A stretch of 26,118 nucleotides of DNA from CAYNYI01 sp964401455 (GTDB taxonomy: Bacteria > Fibrobacterota > OXYB2-FULL-49-7 > CAYNYI01): NCBI GenBank assembly GCA_964401455.1, contig CAYNYI010000035.1:1-26118 (forward strand), written 5' to 3'. A program made the translations under genes and the position numbers. Below, piece by piece: positions 7,618 through 15,053 of this stretch (its first letter is position 1; every line of letters begins with the position of its first letter). The notes beneath the pieces were generated by a model. The model was not told the origin of the DNA. It worked only from the letters and a program-made list of their open reading frames with translations, and did not search any database.

Positions 7618-8057
7618 TTTTCCCGGAGTTTTTTAAGCGATTTTTCCACAAGCCTCTTTATATGATCGGCGGTCCTTTTGTAAGTATCATAGGCCATCCC
7701 GACCGGATCGGGGACATCGCCGCTTTCTTCCGCGAATTCGGCCAGGGTGCTGACCTTGCCTCGGGTGAAGGGGAAATTGGAAAGAATGAATTCTTTGTGG
7801 CCTTCCTCCATAGTAAGGATGACATCGGATTCATTTGCCAGTTTTTCATTGAAAAAAGAAGACCGGTAACTTGATATGTCAATATCTTCTTCGGCCATGG
7901 CTTTAACAGAATTCTCAGAAGGCGGCTGTCCTCCAGAACTCATAATTCCCGCGCTTGCCGCAGAAAAGCTCTCTTTAGCGGAATCCTTCCGGAAAAATCC
8001 CTCGGCCATCGGGCTTCTGCAGGTATTTCCGGTACAAACAAAGAGTATTTTCAGCAT
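7614..8057 (-). CDS. Low-molecular-weight protein phosphatase (candidate protein-arginine phosphatase)
   Basis: The 147-residue protein is a complete LMW phosphatase. The P-loop is CTGNTCRS with nucleophile Cys8 and Arg14, and the general acid lies in the DPVG loop near residue 113, followed by Tyr and an amphipathic C-terminal helix. Thr at position 12 of the P-loop, where tyrosine-specific enzymes usually carry Ile or Leu, is the residue known from Bacillus YwlE to favour phosphoarginine. So an arginine-phosphatase role is possible, but no McsB kinase is visible here. It lies 36 bases after purE and its stop overlaps the next start. Confidence 0.88.
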   Translation of the reverse strand: MLKILFVCTGNTCRSPMAEGFFRKDSAKESFSAASAGIMSSGGQPPSENSVKAMAEEDIDISSYRSSFFNEKLANESDVILTMEEGHKEFILSNFPFTRGKVSTLAEFAEESGDVPDPVGMAYDTYKRTADHIKRLVEKSLKKLREK

Positions 8058-8093
8058 TGTGCACTTTCTTTTTAAATGGACAGACTACACCCT

Positions 8094-8555
8094 TCAGGAA
8101 TCGTTGAAACTCTTTCTGAATTCTGCAACCTTTTTCCTGACAGAAGAATCCGTTCTTCCGATTATTAAAGCCGCGAGATGAGCGGCATTGGCCCCGTTGC
8201 CGATGCCGACGCAGGCGGTCGGAATTCCCGGAGGCATCTGTACTATTGAATATAATGAATCAACACCGTTCAGCGCTCCCGAGGGGGCGGGTACGCCAAT
8301 TACGGGGAGCAGGCTGTGCGCCGCGACAGTGCCCGGAAGAGCGGCGGCGAGTCCGGCTATGGCTATTATCACTTTTATACCGCGGCTTTCCGCTTCTTCT
8401 GAGAAAGCGGCGCATTTTTTCGGGGTCCTGTGTGCAGAAATTATTTTCGTCTCATATTTGATACCGTAGTCTTCAAGAACCGCGGCACACTTGTCGGCAA
8501 CTTTTTGATCGCTTTTGCTTCCCATCACAATTGCCACTGCCGTATTATCTGACAT
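8094..8555 (-). CDS. purE: N5-carboxyaminoimidazole ribonucleotide mutase PurE
   Basis: The 153-residue length and motifs are those of class I PurE: GSKSD near residue 12, SAHRTP near 41, AGLAAALPG near 67, and the PIGVP/PSGALNG-type loop with GIPTACVGIGNGANAA. The enzyme moves the carboxylate of N5-CAIR to C4 of the imidazole in purine synthesis. The usual His of the AAHLPG element is Ala here, a variant also met in other class I enzymes. The partner PurK is not present in the window. AAGGAGAA lies 8 bases before ATG 8555, and purD ends 24 bases upstream, so the two are co-transcribed. Confidence 0.96.
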   Translation of the reverse strand: MSDNTAVAIVMGSKSDQKVADKCAAVLEDYGIKYETKIISAHRTPKKCAAFSEEAESRGIKVIIAIAGLAAALPGTVAAHSLLPVIGVPAPSGALNGVDSLYSIVQMPPGIPTACVGIGNGANAAHLAALIIGRTDSSVRKKVAEFRKSFNDS

Positions 8556-8579
8556 TAAGCTGTTCTCCTTCTTAAATAA

Positions 8580-9848
8580 TTATAGGCCCTTGGCGCCGAT
8601 GTCTTTTCTTGTCTGCATACCTCTGAATTTTATTTTTCCAACGCCCGCATAGCACCTTTCCAATGCTTCTGGCAGGTCTTTACCTCTGCTTACAACCCCA
8701 AGTACCCGGCCACCGGCAGTGCAGAGACCGTCAGGGGTGTTTTTTGTTCCGGCGTGTATTACATATGTTTCCGGGAGTGCAGAAGCTTGTTCCGTACCTG
8801 TAATAATGTCGCCTTTTGATGAACTTTCCGGGTAGCCTTCAGAGGCGGCGACCACGCATACGCAGCTTCCTGAGTGTATACCGTATTTCGGCGCTGATTG
8901 CAGGGAGCCCTTTGCCGCGGCGAGAAGAATTTCCCCGAGATCACCGTCTATCATCGGAACTACGCACTGCGTTTCAGGGTCACCGAAACGACAGTTAAAC
9001 TCTATTACTTTAGGGCCGTCTTTCGTTAGTATGATCCCGGCATAAAGCAGCCCTCGGTATTCGCAGCCCTGTTTCTTCATTTCTTTCAAAAGTGGTCTTA
9101 TTATCTTTTCTTCGGATTGGGCGAGAATTTCCGGAGTGACGGCGGGAGCGGGACAGTAGGCGCCCATTCCTCCTGTATTCGGTCCTTTGTCGCCGTCAAA
9201 GATCCTTTTATGGTCCTGAGAGGGTGGCAGGACAAGGTAGTCTGCGCCGTCGCAGACCGCAAATATAGAAGCTTCTTCTCCAAAAAGCCTTTCCTCCACA
9301 ATGAGAGAGTTACCCGCTGCTCCAAATTTCTTGTCTTTCAGGATTTCCGCGGCGCCTTTGAGGGCTTCTTCGGTGGTTTCCGCAACAATTACTCCTTTAC
9401 CGGCGGCGAGTCCGTCAGCTTTCAGCACCGGAACTTTGCTTAGAGATTTGATATATTTTTCCGCTTCTTCATAGTCTTTAAATGAGCGGAATTCTCCGGT
9501 TGGAATGCCCGCGTTCTTCATTATTTTTTTAGCGAATTTTTTGCTGCCCTCTATGCGGGCGGCCGACGCGTCCGGTCCAAAAACAGTTAGGCCGCGTTCC
9601 GAAAAATAATCCGTTATCCCGGCTGTAAGCGGAACTTCCGGTCCGACCACCGTTAGATCTACGGCTTTTTCAGAGGCATAATCCGCGAGGCCTTTAAAAT
9701 CATCAACTTTTATGTCTGCACATGGTCCGAGTTTTTCCATACCCGGATTGCCGGGGGCCGAAAATACTTTGGTTACTGAAGGGCTTTTTTTTAAAAATTC
9801 AGCGAGGGTGTGTTCTCTACCCCCGCTTCCGATTACCAGAACTTTCAC
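8580..9848 (-). CDS. purD: Phosphoribosylamine-glycine ligase PurD
   Basis: The 422-residue ATP-grasp enzyme joins glycine to phosphoribosylamine in the second step of purine synthesis. It is full length. The N-terminal domain begins with VLVIGSGGREHTLA. The ATP-grasp core has KADGLAAGKGVIVA, EERLFGEEASIF, the PSQDHKR loop, GPNTGGMGAY and EFNCRFGDPETQ, and the C-terminal domain ends with RKDIGAKGL. The start is GTG at 9846-9848, with GGGAAA a few bases upstream. It heads the leftward operon purD-purE-phosphatase-DUF3108-ruvB-lipoprotein. Its promoter must lie in the 79-base divergent gap. Confidence 0.97.
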   Translation of the reverse strand: MKVLVIGSGGREHTLAEFLKKSPSVTKVFSAPGNPGMEKLGPCADIKVDDFKGLADYASEKAVDLTVVGPEVPLTAGITDYFSERGLTVFGPDASAARIEGSKKFAKKIMKNAGIPTGEFRSFKDYEEAEKYIKSLSKVPVLKADGLAAGKGVIVAETTEEALKGAAEILKDKKFGAAGNSLIVEERLFGEEASIFAVCDGADYLVLPPSQDHKRIFDGDKGPNTGGMGAYCPAPAVTPEILAQSEEKIIRPLLKEMKKQGCEYRGLLYAGIILTKDGPKVIEFNCRFGDPETQCVVPMIDGDLGEILLAAAKGSLQSAPKYGIHSGSCVCVVAASEGYPESSSKGDIITGTEQASALPETYVIHAGTKNTPDGLCTAGGRVLGVVSRGKDLPEALERCYAGVGKIKFRGMQTRKDIGAKGL

Positions 9849-9927
9849 GATTTTCCCGGGTTAATTTTGTATATTTATTGAGTAAGGTCCTAATCTAATA
9901 TATTTTTATCCGGATTTTCAACTCAAT
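9849..9927. promoter_or_regulatory. Divergent promoter region, purD / mltF-like gene
   Basis: This 79-base AT-rich gap separates two start codons facing away from each other. On the plus strand TTGAGT (9878-9883) and TATTTT (9901-9906) lie 17 bases apart. On the minus strand a TTGAAA element (from 9919 leftward) is followed after 17 bases by TTAGAT. Both are moderate matches. No PurR-type operator or riboswitch is visible in the short purD leader. Confidence 0.4.
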
Positions 9928-11361
9928 ATGAACCTTGACGGGACTCGTAAACATTTAATCTCTTTTATAGCCGGTATTCTGACGGCTTTATTGCTTTTAT
10001 CTGCCTTTAAGGGAGAAAAACCTGGATTTGGACAGAAACTGGCATTGGTGAAAGAAAGGGGAACGCTCAGAATTGTAACCGATCACAATTCCTTCAGCTG
10101 CTTTTTATACCGTGGAAGAAGAATGGGGTTTAATTATGAAATAGCGGAGCGGCTTGCCGGAGAAATGGGGCTGAAACCGGAAATTACCGCTGTCAGCGAT
10201 CCGGAGAATATGTACCGTATGCTCGAAGAAGGCCGCGCAGATATAATCGCGAAGGGCATTCATACAAAGGATTATAAACCGGTGGATTTTATGCTGACAA
10301 GTCCTGTGCGTTCCGCCGGTTATACCATTTATTGCAAGAAAGACGGGCTCATTCCCGAAAAATTCAGCGATCTTGCCGGGAGAAAGGTTTTTGTCAAGAA
10401 GTACTCCGAGGAATACTCGCTTTTACAGTATGAGGCCAAAAGTAAGAAAATTCCCTTTGAGGTCGGGTTTATTCCGGCAAAGCTCGATTTTGAAAGGACA
10501 ATGGAGCTTTTATCGGCCTCTGATACTGTTAATCTTCTTGTTGCCGAAAAAGACATGGCCGAACTTGAAATACCGTTTTTTGACAATGTGATTCCTGCTT
10601 TTAATATCAGAAAAAAAACGAGTCTCGGATGGGCTGTTCCGGCAGGGGCGCATGCGCTCAAAAACCGCCTGGATATGTTCTTTAAATGTGAAATGCCTTC
10701 GGATGGCGTAGAAATAAGGTTTTTATACAGAAAATATTTTAAAGCCCCGAAAAACCACGCGCGTTACAGAAGATATTCCCTTCTGTCCAAATACGCCGGA
10801 CGTGTTTCGAAATATGACGGGCTCATAAAAGAATTGTCCTCCGAATACGGCTTTGACTGGAAAACGGTTGCCGCACAAATTTTTGTGGAGTCCGGGTTCC
10901 GCCAGTATGCTAAAAGCGGCAAGGGCGCACTCGGGCTTATGCAGCTGATGCCCGCTACGGGAAAGATGATGGGAGGAAAAAACCTTTCTGATCCCAGAGA
11001 AAATATTACCGCCGGCATTAAATATATGAGATATCTCTCTGAGCTTGAGTTAACCCGGAAGGCGGTAGAGAAGGACAGGATGAATTTTGTGCTTGCCGCC
11101 TATAACTGCGGTCCGGGGCATCTTGCCGTCGCGGTAAAACTCGCTGAAGAAGCGGGTCTTGACCCCGGGCTCTGGCGTTCTCTGAAGATAACTCTTCCTC
11201 TTCTTTCGGTCAGGGAGTTTTACCGGAAAACACGTTACGGATATTGTGACGGTGAGTCTGTCGTTGAATACGTGGAGGATATAAACTCATATGCGTCAAC
11301 GTACAGTTCTATGATTAAGCTGAGCCGTAAAGGTCTGAATGATGTCCTGATGGGAGAATAG
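9928..11361 (+). CDS. MltF-like membrane-bound lytic transglycosylase (substrate-binding + SLT domains)
   Basis: The 477-residue protein starts with an uncleaved or cleaved membrane signal (about residues 10-27, ISFIAGILTALLLLSAF). A family-3 periplasmic solute-binding-like domain (about 45-275) begins at GTLRIVTDHN and includes FNYEIAERLAGEMG and ADIIAKGIH. A C-terminal SLT lysozyme-like domain (about 295-470) follows, with catalytic Glu321 in VESGF, GLMQLMPATG and AAYNCGPGH. This order is that of MltF, which cleaves peptidoglycan to 1,6-anhydromuropeptides; the N-terminal domain regulates it by binding muropeptides. ATG 9928 has no clear ribosome site. Its stop lies only 2 bases from the stop of the convergent gene. 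Confidence 0.9.
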   Translation: MNLDGTRKHLISFIAGILTALLLLSAFKGEKPGFGQKLALVKERGTLRIVTDHNSFSCFLYRGRRMGFNYEIAERLAGEMGLKPEITAVSDPENMYRMLEEGRADIIAKGIHTKDYKPVDFMLTSPVRSAGYTIYCKKDGLIPEKFSDLAGRKVFVKKYSEEYSLLQYEAKSKKIPFEVGFIPAKLDFERTMELLSASDTVNLLVAEKDMAELEIPFFDNVIPAFNIRKKTSLGWAVPAGAHALKNRLDMFFKCEMPSDGVEIRFLYRKYFKAPKNHARYRRYSLLSKYAGRVSKYDGLIKELSSEYGFDWKTVAAQIFVESGFRQYAKSGKGALGLMQLMPATGKMMGGKNLSDPRENITAGIKYMRYLSELELTRKAVEKDRMNFVLAAYNCGPGHLAVAVKLAEEAGLDPGLWRSLKITLPLLSVREFYRKTRYGYCDGESVVEYVEDINSYASTYSSMIKLSRKGLNDVLMGE

Positions 11362-11363
11362 AC

Positions 11364-12144
11364 TTAGTCTGAGCTATTGAGAGATCCCGGTTTTATAAGT
11401 TTTATCTGCAACTCACCGCCGCGTTCCTCGTCTTTAAGCAGAACACCCTTGCGTGAAATCCATAAAGTTCCGCCGGGGCTGTTATTAATACTGAATGAAG
11501 CTTTGGTGCATGGTATTATCTCATCGCGGTATTTAAGGGAAAGCTTTGATATGGATTTCATACCGATATGCATAAACTTTCTGGAGTTAGGATTGAAGGC
11601 AGGGGCGGAAATAGTGTCCACCAGTTTGTCATGCATAAAATATACGGCTGCCGAAAAGAGTCCGATATGATTTTCCCCGAAAACATTATATGAACGTCCT
11701 TTTACAGGGAAACCGGATTTAAGAATTTCTTCGCCGTCCTTTTTTATAATGGCGTTTATTCCGTCTTCGAGGAAAGTGTAGTCATATTCGTATTTCCCGC
11801 TTTTTTCCCGCATGCTGTCTATGCTGATGTCTGTTTCGGTGTTTAGTTTAAGAGGTGTTCCGAATTCTGAGAATAAAAAAGAGGATACGGTTTTTTGTTT
11901 TATGACGGGCGTTTTTATTATAAGCGTCTCCCGCATAAGCTTTACTTGTCGATTATTAAAAACAGTATCTTTAACCGTAAATGAACCNNNNNNNNNNAAA
12001 TGAACATTCCCCTGTTTTTTCTTTCCTGTTTATGATATCATATCGGTAAACTTCTCCCGCTTTCCAGGGCAGTGAAAAAGCAAAGGAAAAGAAAAGCAGG
12101 ATAAGAGCCGCAGCTTTTCTCGGTGAATTATTCATAAACTTCAT
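11364..12144 (-). CDS. Exported protein of unknown function, interrupted by an assembly gap
   Basis: The gene is split by 10 N. The 5' part starts at ATG 12144 (or ATG 12135, in frame), with a signal peptide (AAALILLFFSFAFS) and then WKAGEVYRYDI. The 3' part is open from the gap to the stop at 11364. Read literally, 10 N put the two parts out of frame. If the identical 8-mer AAATGAAC on each side is collapsed, the frame runs straight through as GECSFTVKDTVF and gives about 250-253 residues. The body is beta-rich (YEYDYTFLEDG, GTLWISRKGVLL, GELQIKLIKPG). Its general look resembles exported DUF3108-like proteins, but I see no decisive motif. It is the last gene of the helicase-peptidase operon, 15-24 bases after the glycosyltransferase. 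Confidence 0.75.
11988..11997. other. Run of 10 N (assembly gap)
   Basis: Ten undetermined bases. The flanks share AAATGAAC at 11979-11986 and 11998-12005, so the gap probably marks two overlapping contig ends rather than missing sequence. Confidence 0.98.
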
Positions 12145-12159
12145 CGCAGAACAATATAA

Positions 12160-13341
12160 TCAATTCATATCCATAAGTTTCTTATAAAAATCATTAAGTT
12201 TTTTCTCTTCAAAAAGCCAGTTGAAAGAGCTCTGAAGCGCAAGCTTTCTGTTATTTCGGCATGTCTTTTCCAGTAATTCCGGATTATTGGAAATCCGGAG
12301 TATTTCATCCGCAGCTTCCTCCGGATTGGAATTTCTTAATACTTTCCCTGCTTTATTTTTCTCTATGGTCTCTGTTTCGGAACCGGTGTCATAGGATATT
12401 ATATAAAGCCCGGCCGCAAAATAGTTCCATAATTTATTTGTTGATCCGAAATGATTATTTGGTACGGCGGGGTCGAGCATTATAAGGCCTATCAAGGCCT
12501 CCTCTTCATGGGTACGCAGATTTTCATATTTCACGAAACCCGATATTTCAACCATGTCCTGAAGAGACTTTTCACGGATTGTCTTGTCGAGCCATTTTTT
12601 CTCGGGATCCGGAATATTTCCGAGGATTCTCAGTTTGAAATCTTTTTCCCCGCGCTTTTTAAGAATTTCTATTGTTTTAGTTATATCTTTTAATCCGATA
12701 TGGAATTTGAGAGTACCTTCATGAATGATGACTTTCTCTTTTTTTAAAAATTTAGAATCAGGTAAATCACCGGAAAAGGGCAGAGGGCGGTTTTCTATCA
12801 CGCAGGAGACTCCGTTTTTGAAAAATTTTTTTGACCGCACAAGTGTTCGGGGGTCCGCGGCTATCAAACCGTCCGCGTTTTTCAACACTTTTTTAAGACA
12901 AGAAGACAGAGCCTTATTCAGAGCTATTGCCTTAATCCCGCCATGATAGGCTTTTTCCCAATTTTCATGCAGATCAACAATGATCTTTATTTTCGGGGAG
13001 ACCTTTTTTATCCTAAGGGCGGCGCAGAAAGCGAGTGGATCGTGAACATGCAAAACATCCGGAGAAAATCGGGCGGTTTCTTCCAGGGCCTCATTTATAT
13101 TGGGAGCATTAAATCCAAGCAAGTATTGAAAAAAAACCGCTTTTGACCCTATTTCGGCGGAATTATACTGTTTGATATTTACTCTGTCCCGGTACTCTTC
13201 CTTTACGGGGGTGCCTCCCATATCCGTCATGTGTCTGCACAAAATCATGACCTCATGAGATTTCGCAAGCGAGCGGGATTCTCTGTAGAAAATCCTGTCG
13301 TCCAATGCGCAGTGATCATGGGTCAGGTGCAGTATTTTCAA
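12160..13341 (-). CDS. Glycosyltransferase, GT-B fold (GT4-like)
   Basis: The 393-residue protein has a Rossmann N-terminal half: ILHLTHDH at the start, DVLHVHDPLAF near residue 100, and VDLHENWEKAY after it. The C-terminal nucleotide-sugar-binding half has IIHEGTLKFHIGLKD, LRILGNIPD, and GSTNKLWNYFAAGLYIISYDTGSETETIE, the GT4-type region that normally holds the EX7E motif. No signal peptide or membrane span is visible. Sugar donor and acceptor cannot be read; a cell-surface glycan role is likely from the family. The start is TTG at 13341, with GGAG 7 bases upstream and 3 bases after the preceding stop. It lies within the helicase-peptidase operon. Confidence 0.88.
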   Translation of the reverse strand: MKILHLTHDHCALDDRIFYRESRSLAKSHEVMILCRHMTDMGGTPVKEEYRDRVNIKQYNSAEIGSKAVFFQYLLGFNAPNINEALEETARFSPDVLHVHDPLAFCAALRIKKVSPKIKIIVDLHENWEKAYHGGIKAIALNKALSSCLKKVLKNADGLIAADPRTLVRSKKFFKNGVSCVIENRPLPFSGDLPDSKFLKKEKVIIHEGTLKFHIGLKDITKTIEILKKRGEKDFKLRILGNIPDPEKKWLDKTIREKSLQDMVEISGFVKYENLRTHEEEALIGLIMLDPAVPNNHFGSTNKLWNYFAAGLYIISYDTGSETETIEKNKAGKVLRNSNPEEAADEILRISNNPELLEKTCRNNRKLALQSSFNWLFEEKKLNDFYKKLMDMN

Positions 13342-13344
13342 TTC

Positions 13345-13614
13345 CTATCTCCTGTGGCAAAAATCAAAAATAACTCTTACGCCCTCTTTTTCTTTGTTGA
13401 TGATCCGCGACGGTCTGCAGCGGACCCTGACAACGGTATCGGGCCGCAGAGGATCTATAAATGAGGCATCGTAGCGGCGGTTTTCATGAAAGATTTCCGG
13501 GCTGCAATCAATGAGAAAGACTTTTGCGCCCCAGTCGATGTGAGAGGAAAAACCTTTTTTTCCCTCCGTAGTATTAAAAACTATTTTGACCGGCCTTAAA
13601 TCGCGGTTCGCCAT
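13345..13614 (-). CDS. Small PilZ-like domain protein
   Basis: The 89-residue protein starts one base after the stop of the upstream peptidase gene. The beginning NRDLRPVKIVF and a later LIDCSPEIF recall the RxxxR and DxSxxG motifs of PilZ c-di-GMP receptors, and the end (VVRVRCRPSRI, GVRVIFDF) matches the last strands of that barrel. Both binding motifs are degenerate (RxxR, and DCSPEI without the Gly), so c-di-GMP binding is doubtful. It may be a structural PilZ relative or another small beta-barrel. The tight spacing on both sides supports it being a real gene in the operon. Confidence 0.5.
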   Translation of the reverse strand: MANRDLRPVKIVFNTTEGKKGFSSHIDWGAKVFLIDCSPEIFHENRRYDASFIDPLRPDTVVRVRCRPSRIINKEKEGVRVIFDFCHRR

Positions 13615-13615
13615 C

Positions 13616-15052
13616 TCATTTTATTTTTTCAAGGTCTTCTGTTGTGAAGATTTTGATTTCTCCGGGAAAATTGACTTTTTCTTCGCCGAAAATATCTTCT
13701 TTTTTTCCGCATATTACAATTCTCATTGACTCCGGCTTGAGATATTTTGACGCGGCTTCTTTGATGTCCGTTACAGTAAGCGCTTTCAGTTTTTCCGGAT
13801 ATTGTCTGAAATGGTCGTCATCGCGGTTCCATAAAAGGCTCAAAGCCACGGCGGACGCTTTTTTTTCGGCTGTCGCGAACATTGACGGATAGCTCTGAAG
13901 TCGGTCACTTACCGCTTTTTCAAGCTCTTCAGAACTGACTTTTTCATTGATTATATTGTTGATTTCTGAAAGTGCCAGATTTACAGCTTTTGAGGCGGTG
14001 CTGTTTTTTGTCTGACAGTGTACAGAAAACGCGCCTTTGTAAAAATAGCTTGATTCGACCCGGCTTCCGACAGAGTATGCCAGTCCGTTTTTATTTCTTA
14101 TTGTTGACATTAGACGCGATGAAAAAGTGCCGCCTCCGAGTATGTAATTCATCAGCCCGAGTTCATAATAATCGGGGTGGGGCCGCTGAAGTGCGAAGTG
14201 GCCCATTTTTATTCTTGCCTGGTTTATATCGAAATCGACAATGTAAACGCCGGGGGGAAATTTGCCGGAAAATGTGTTGAAAAGAGCGGCTGCCTCAGGT
14301 TCCGGAAGAGGTTCCGGCAACTCATTTATGAATTTTTTAAAATCTTTTTCTATTTCAAGGCCTTCTGTGTCTCCGGAAACCTGTATGACCATTCTTGATG
14401 GTGTCATAAGGCGTTTGTGGTATTTTCTCAGAGTTTCGGCTGTTATCCCGGATATTTCTGCACTGTCAGTCATATGACCGCGGGGATGATTGTTGTACAG
14501 AAGCAGATCAAAAGCCGTCTCAGCGGTGGCTGCGGGGCTCTCGAAACGGTTGCGGACAGCCTGGCAGTACCGGCCTTTCAATATTTCCATCTGTTTTTTC
14601 TCGAAAGCGGGCTCTTTGATCATTGAGAGAAAAAGAGAAAAACCTTCTTTGAAGTTCTTCTTCAGGACGCTCAGGCTGAAGCTCTGTTCTGTCAATCCGG
14701 GGGAAGCTCCTATTGAAGCTGCTATAAACTCGGCGCGTTTGTCGAATTCCGAACTCTTGAATTTTTCCGTTCCGCCTGTCCGCATGAGATTAACCGCGAA
14801 CTTGGAAGCTGTAATCTCTTCGGGTTTATTTATTGCAAGAGGAACCGAAATGTGCACGGTGATGTCAACAACAGGGAGTCTGGTGTCTTTGACTGTCACA
14901 AGTTTCGCGCCTCCCGGTAAATCTTCGGTGAAGTCGGAAAGAAGAGGCGGAGTGAATTCCTTTTCTTTGAATTCCAGCTTTGATGGGTGTTCCGGTATTT
15001 CTCCGAATACGGACAGTGCCAAAAACAGCAGGGTAATAGTTTTTAAAGCCAT
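13616..15052 (-). CDS. M16-family peptidase homologue lacking the zinc site (partner subunit)
   Basis: About 478 residues, with a signal peptide (MALKTITLLFLALSVFG) and the two-lobed M16 fold: VDITVHISV in strand position, the central linker, and GGTFSSRLMSTIRNKNGLAYSVGSR in the C-terminal lobe. The place where active members carry HxxEH reads KFAVNLMRTGG, so zinc and catalysis are absent. It keeps the Arg and Tyr of the C-terminal lobe (YSVGSR...YFYKGAF) that non-catalytic M16 subunits use to hold substrate. I chose ATG 15052 rather than 15064: GAGGA lies 5 bases before it, directly across the stop of the catalytic gene, implying coupled translation and heterodimer assembly in the periplasm. 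Confidence 0.88.
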   Translation of the reverse strand: MALKTITLLFLALSVFGEIPEHPSKLEFKEKEFTPPLLSDFTEDLPGGAKLVTVKDTRLPVVDITVHISVPLAINKPEEITASKFAVNLMRTGGTEKFKSSEFDKRAEFIAASIGASPGLTEQSFSLSVLKKNFKEGFSLFLSMIKEPAFEKKQMEILKGRYCQAVRNRFESPAATAETAFDLLLYNNHPRGHMTDSAEISGITAETLRKYHKRLMTPSRMVIQVSGDTEGLEIEKDFKKFINELPEPLPEPEAAALFNTFSGKFPPGVYIVDFDINQARIKMGHFALQRPHPDYYELGLMNYILGGGTFSSRLMSTIRNKNGLAYSVGSRVESSYFYKGAFSVHCQTKNSTASKAVNLALSEINNIINEKVSSEELEKAVSDRLQSYPSMFATAEKKASAVALSLLWNRDDDHFRQYPEKLKALTVTDIKEAASKYLKPESMRIVICGKKEDIFGEEKVNFPGEIKIFTTEDLEKIK

Positions 15053-15053
15053 C

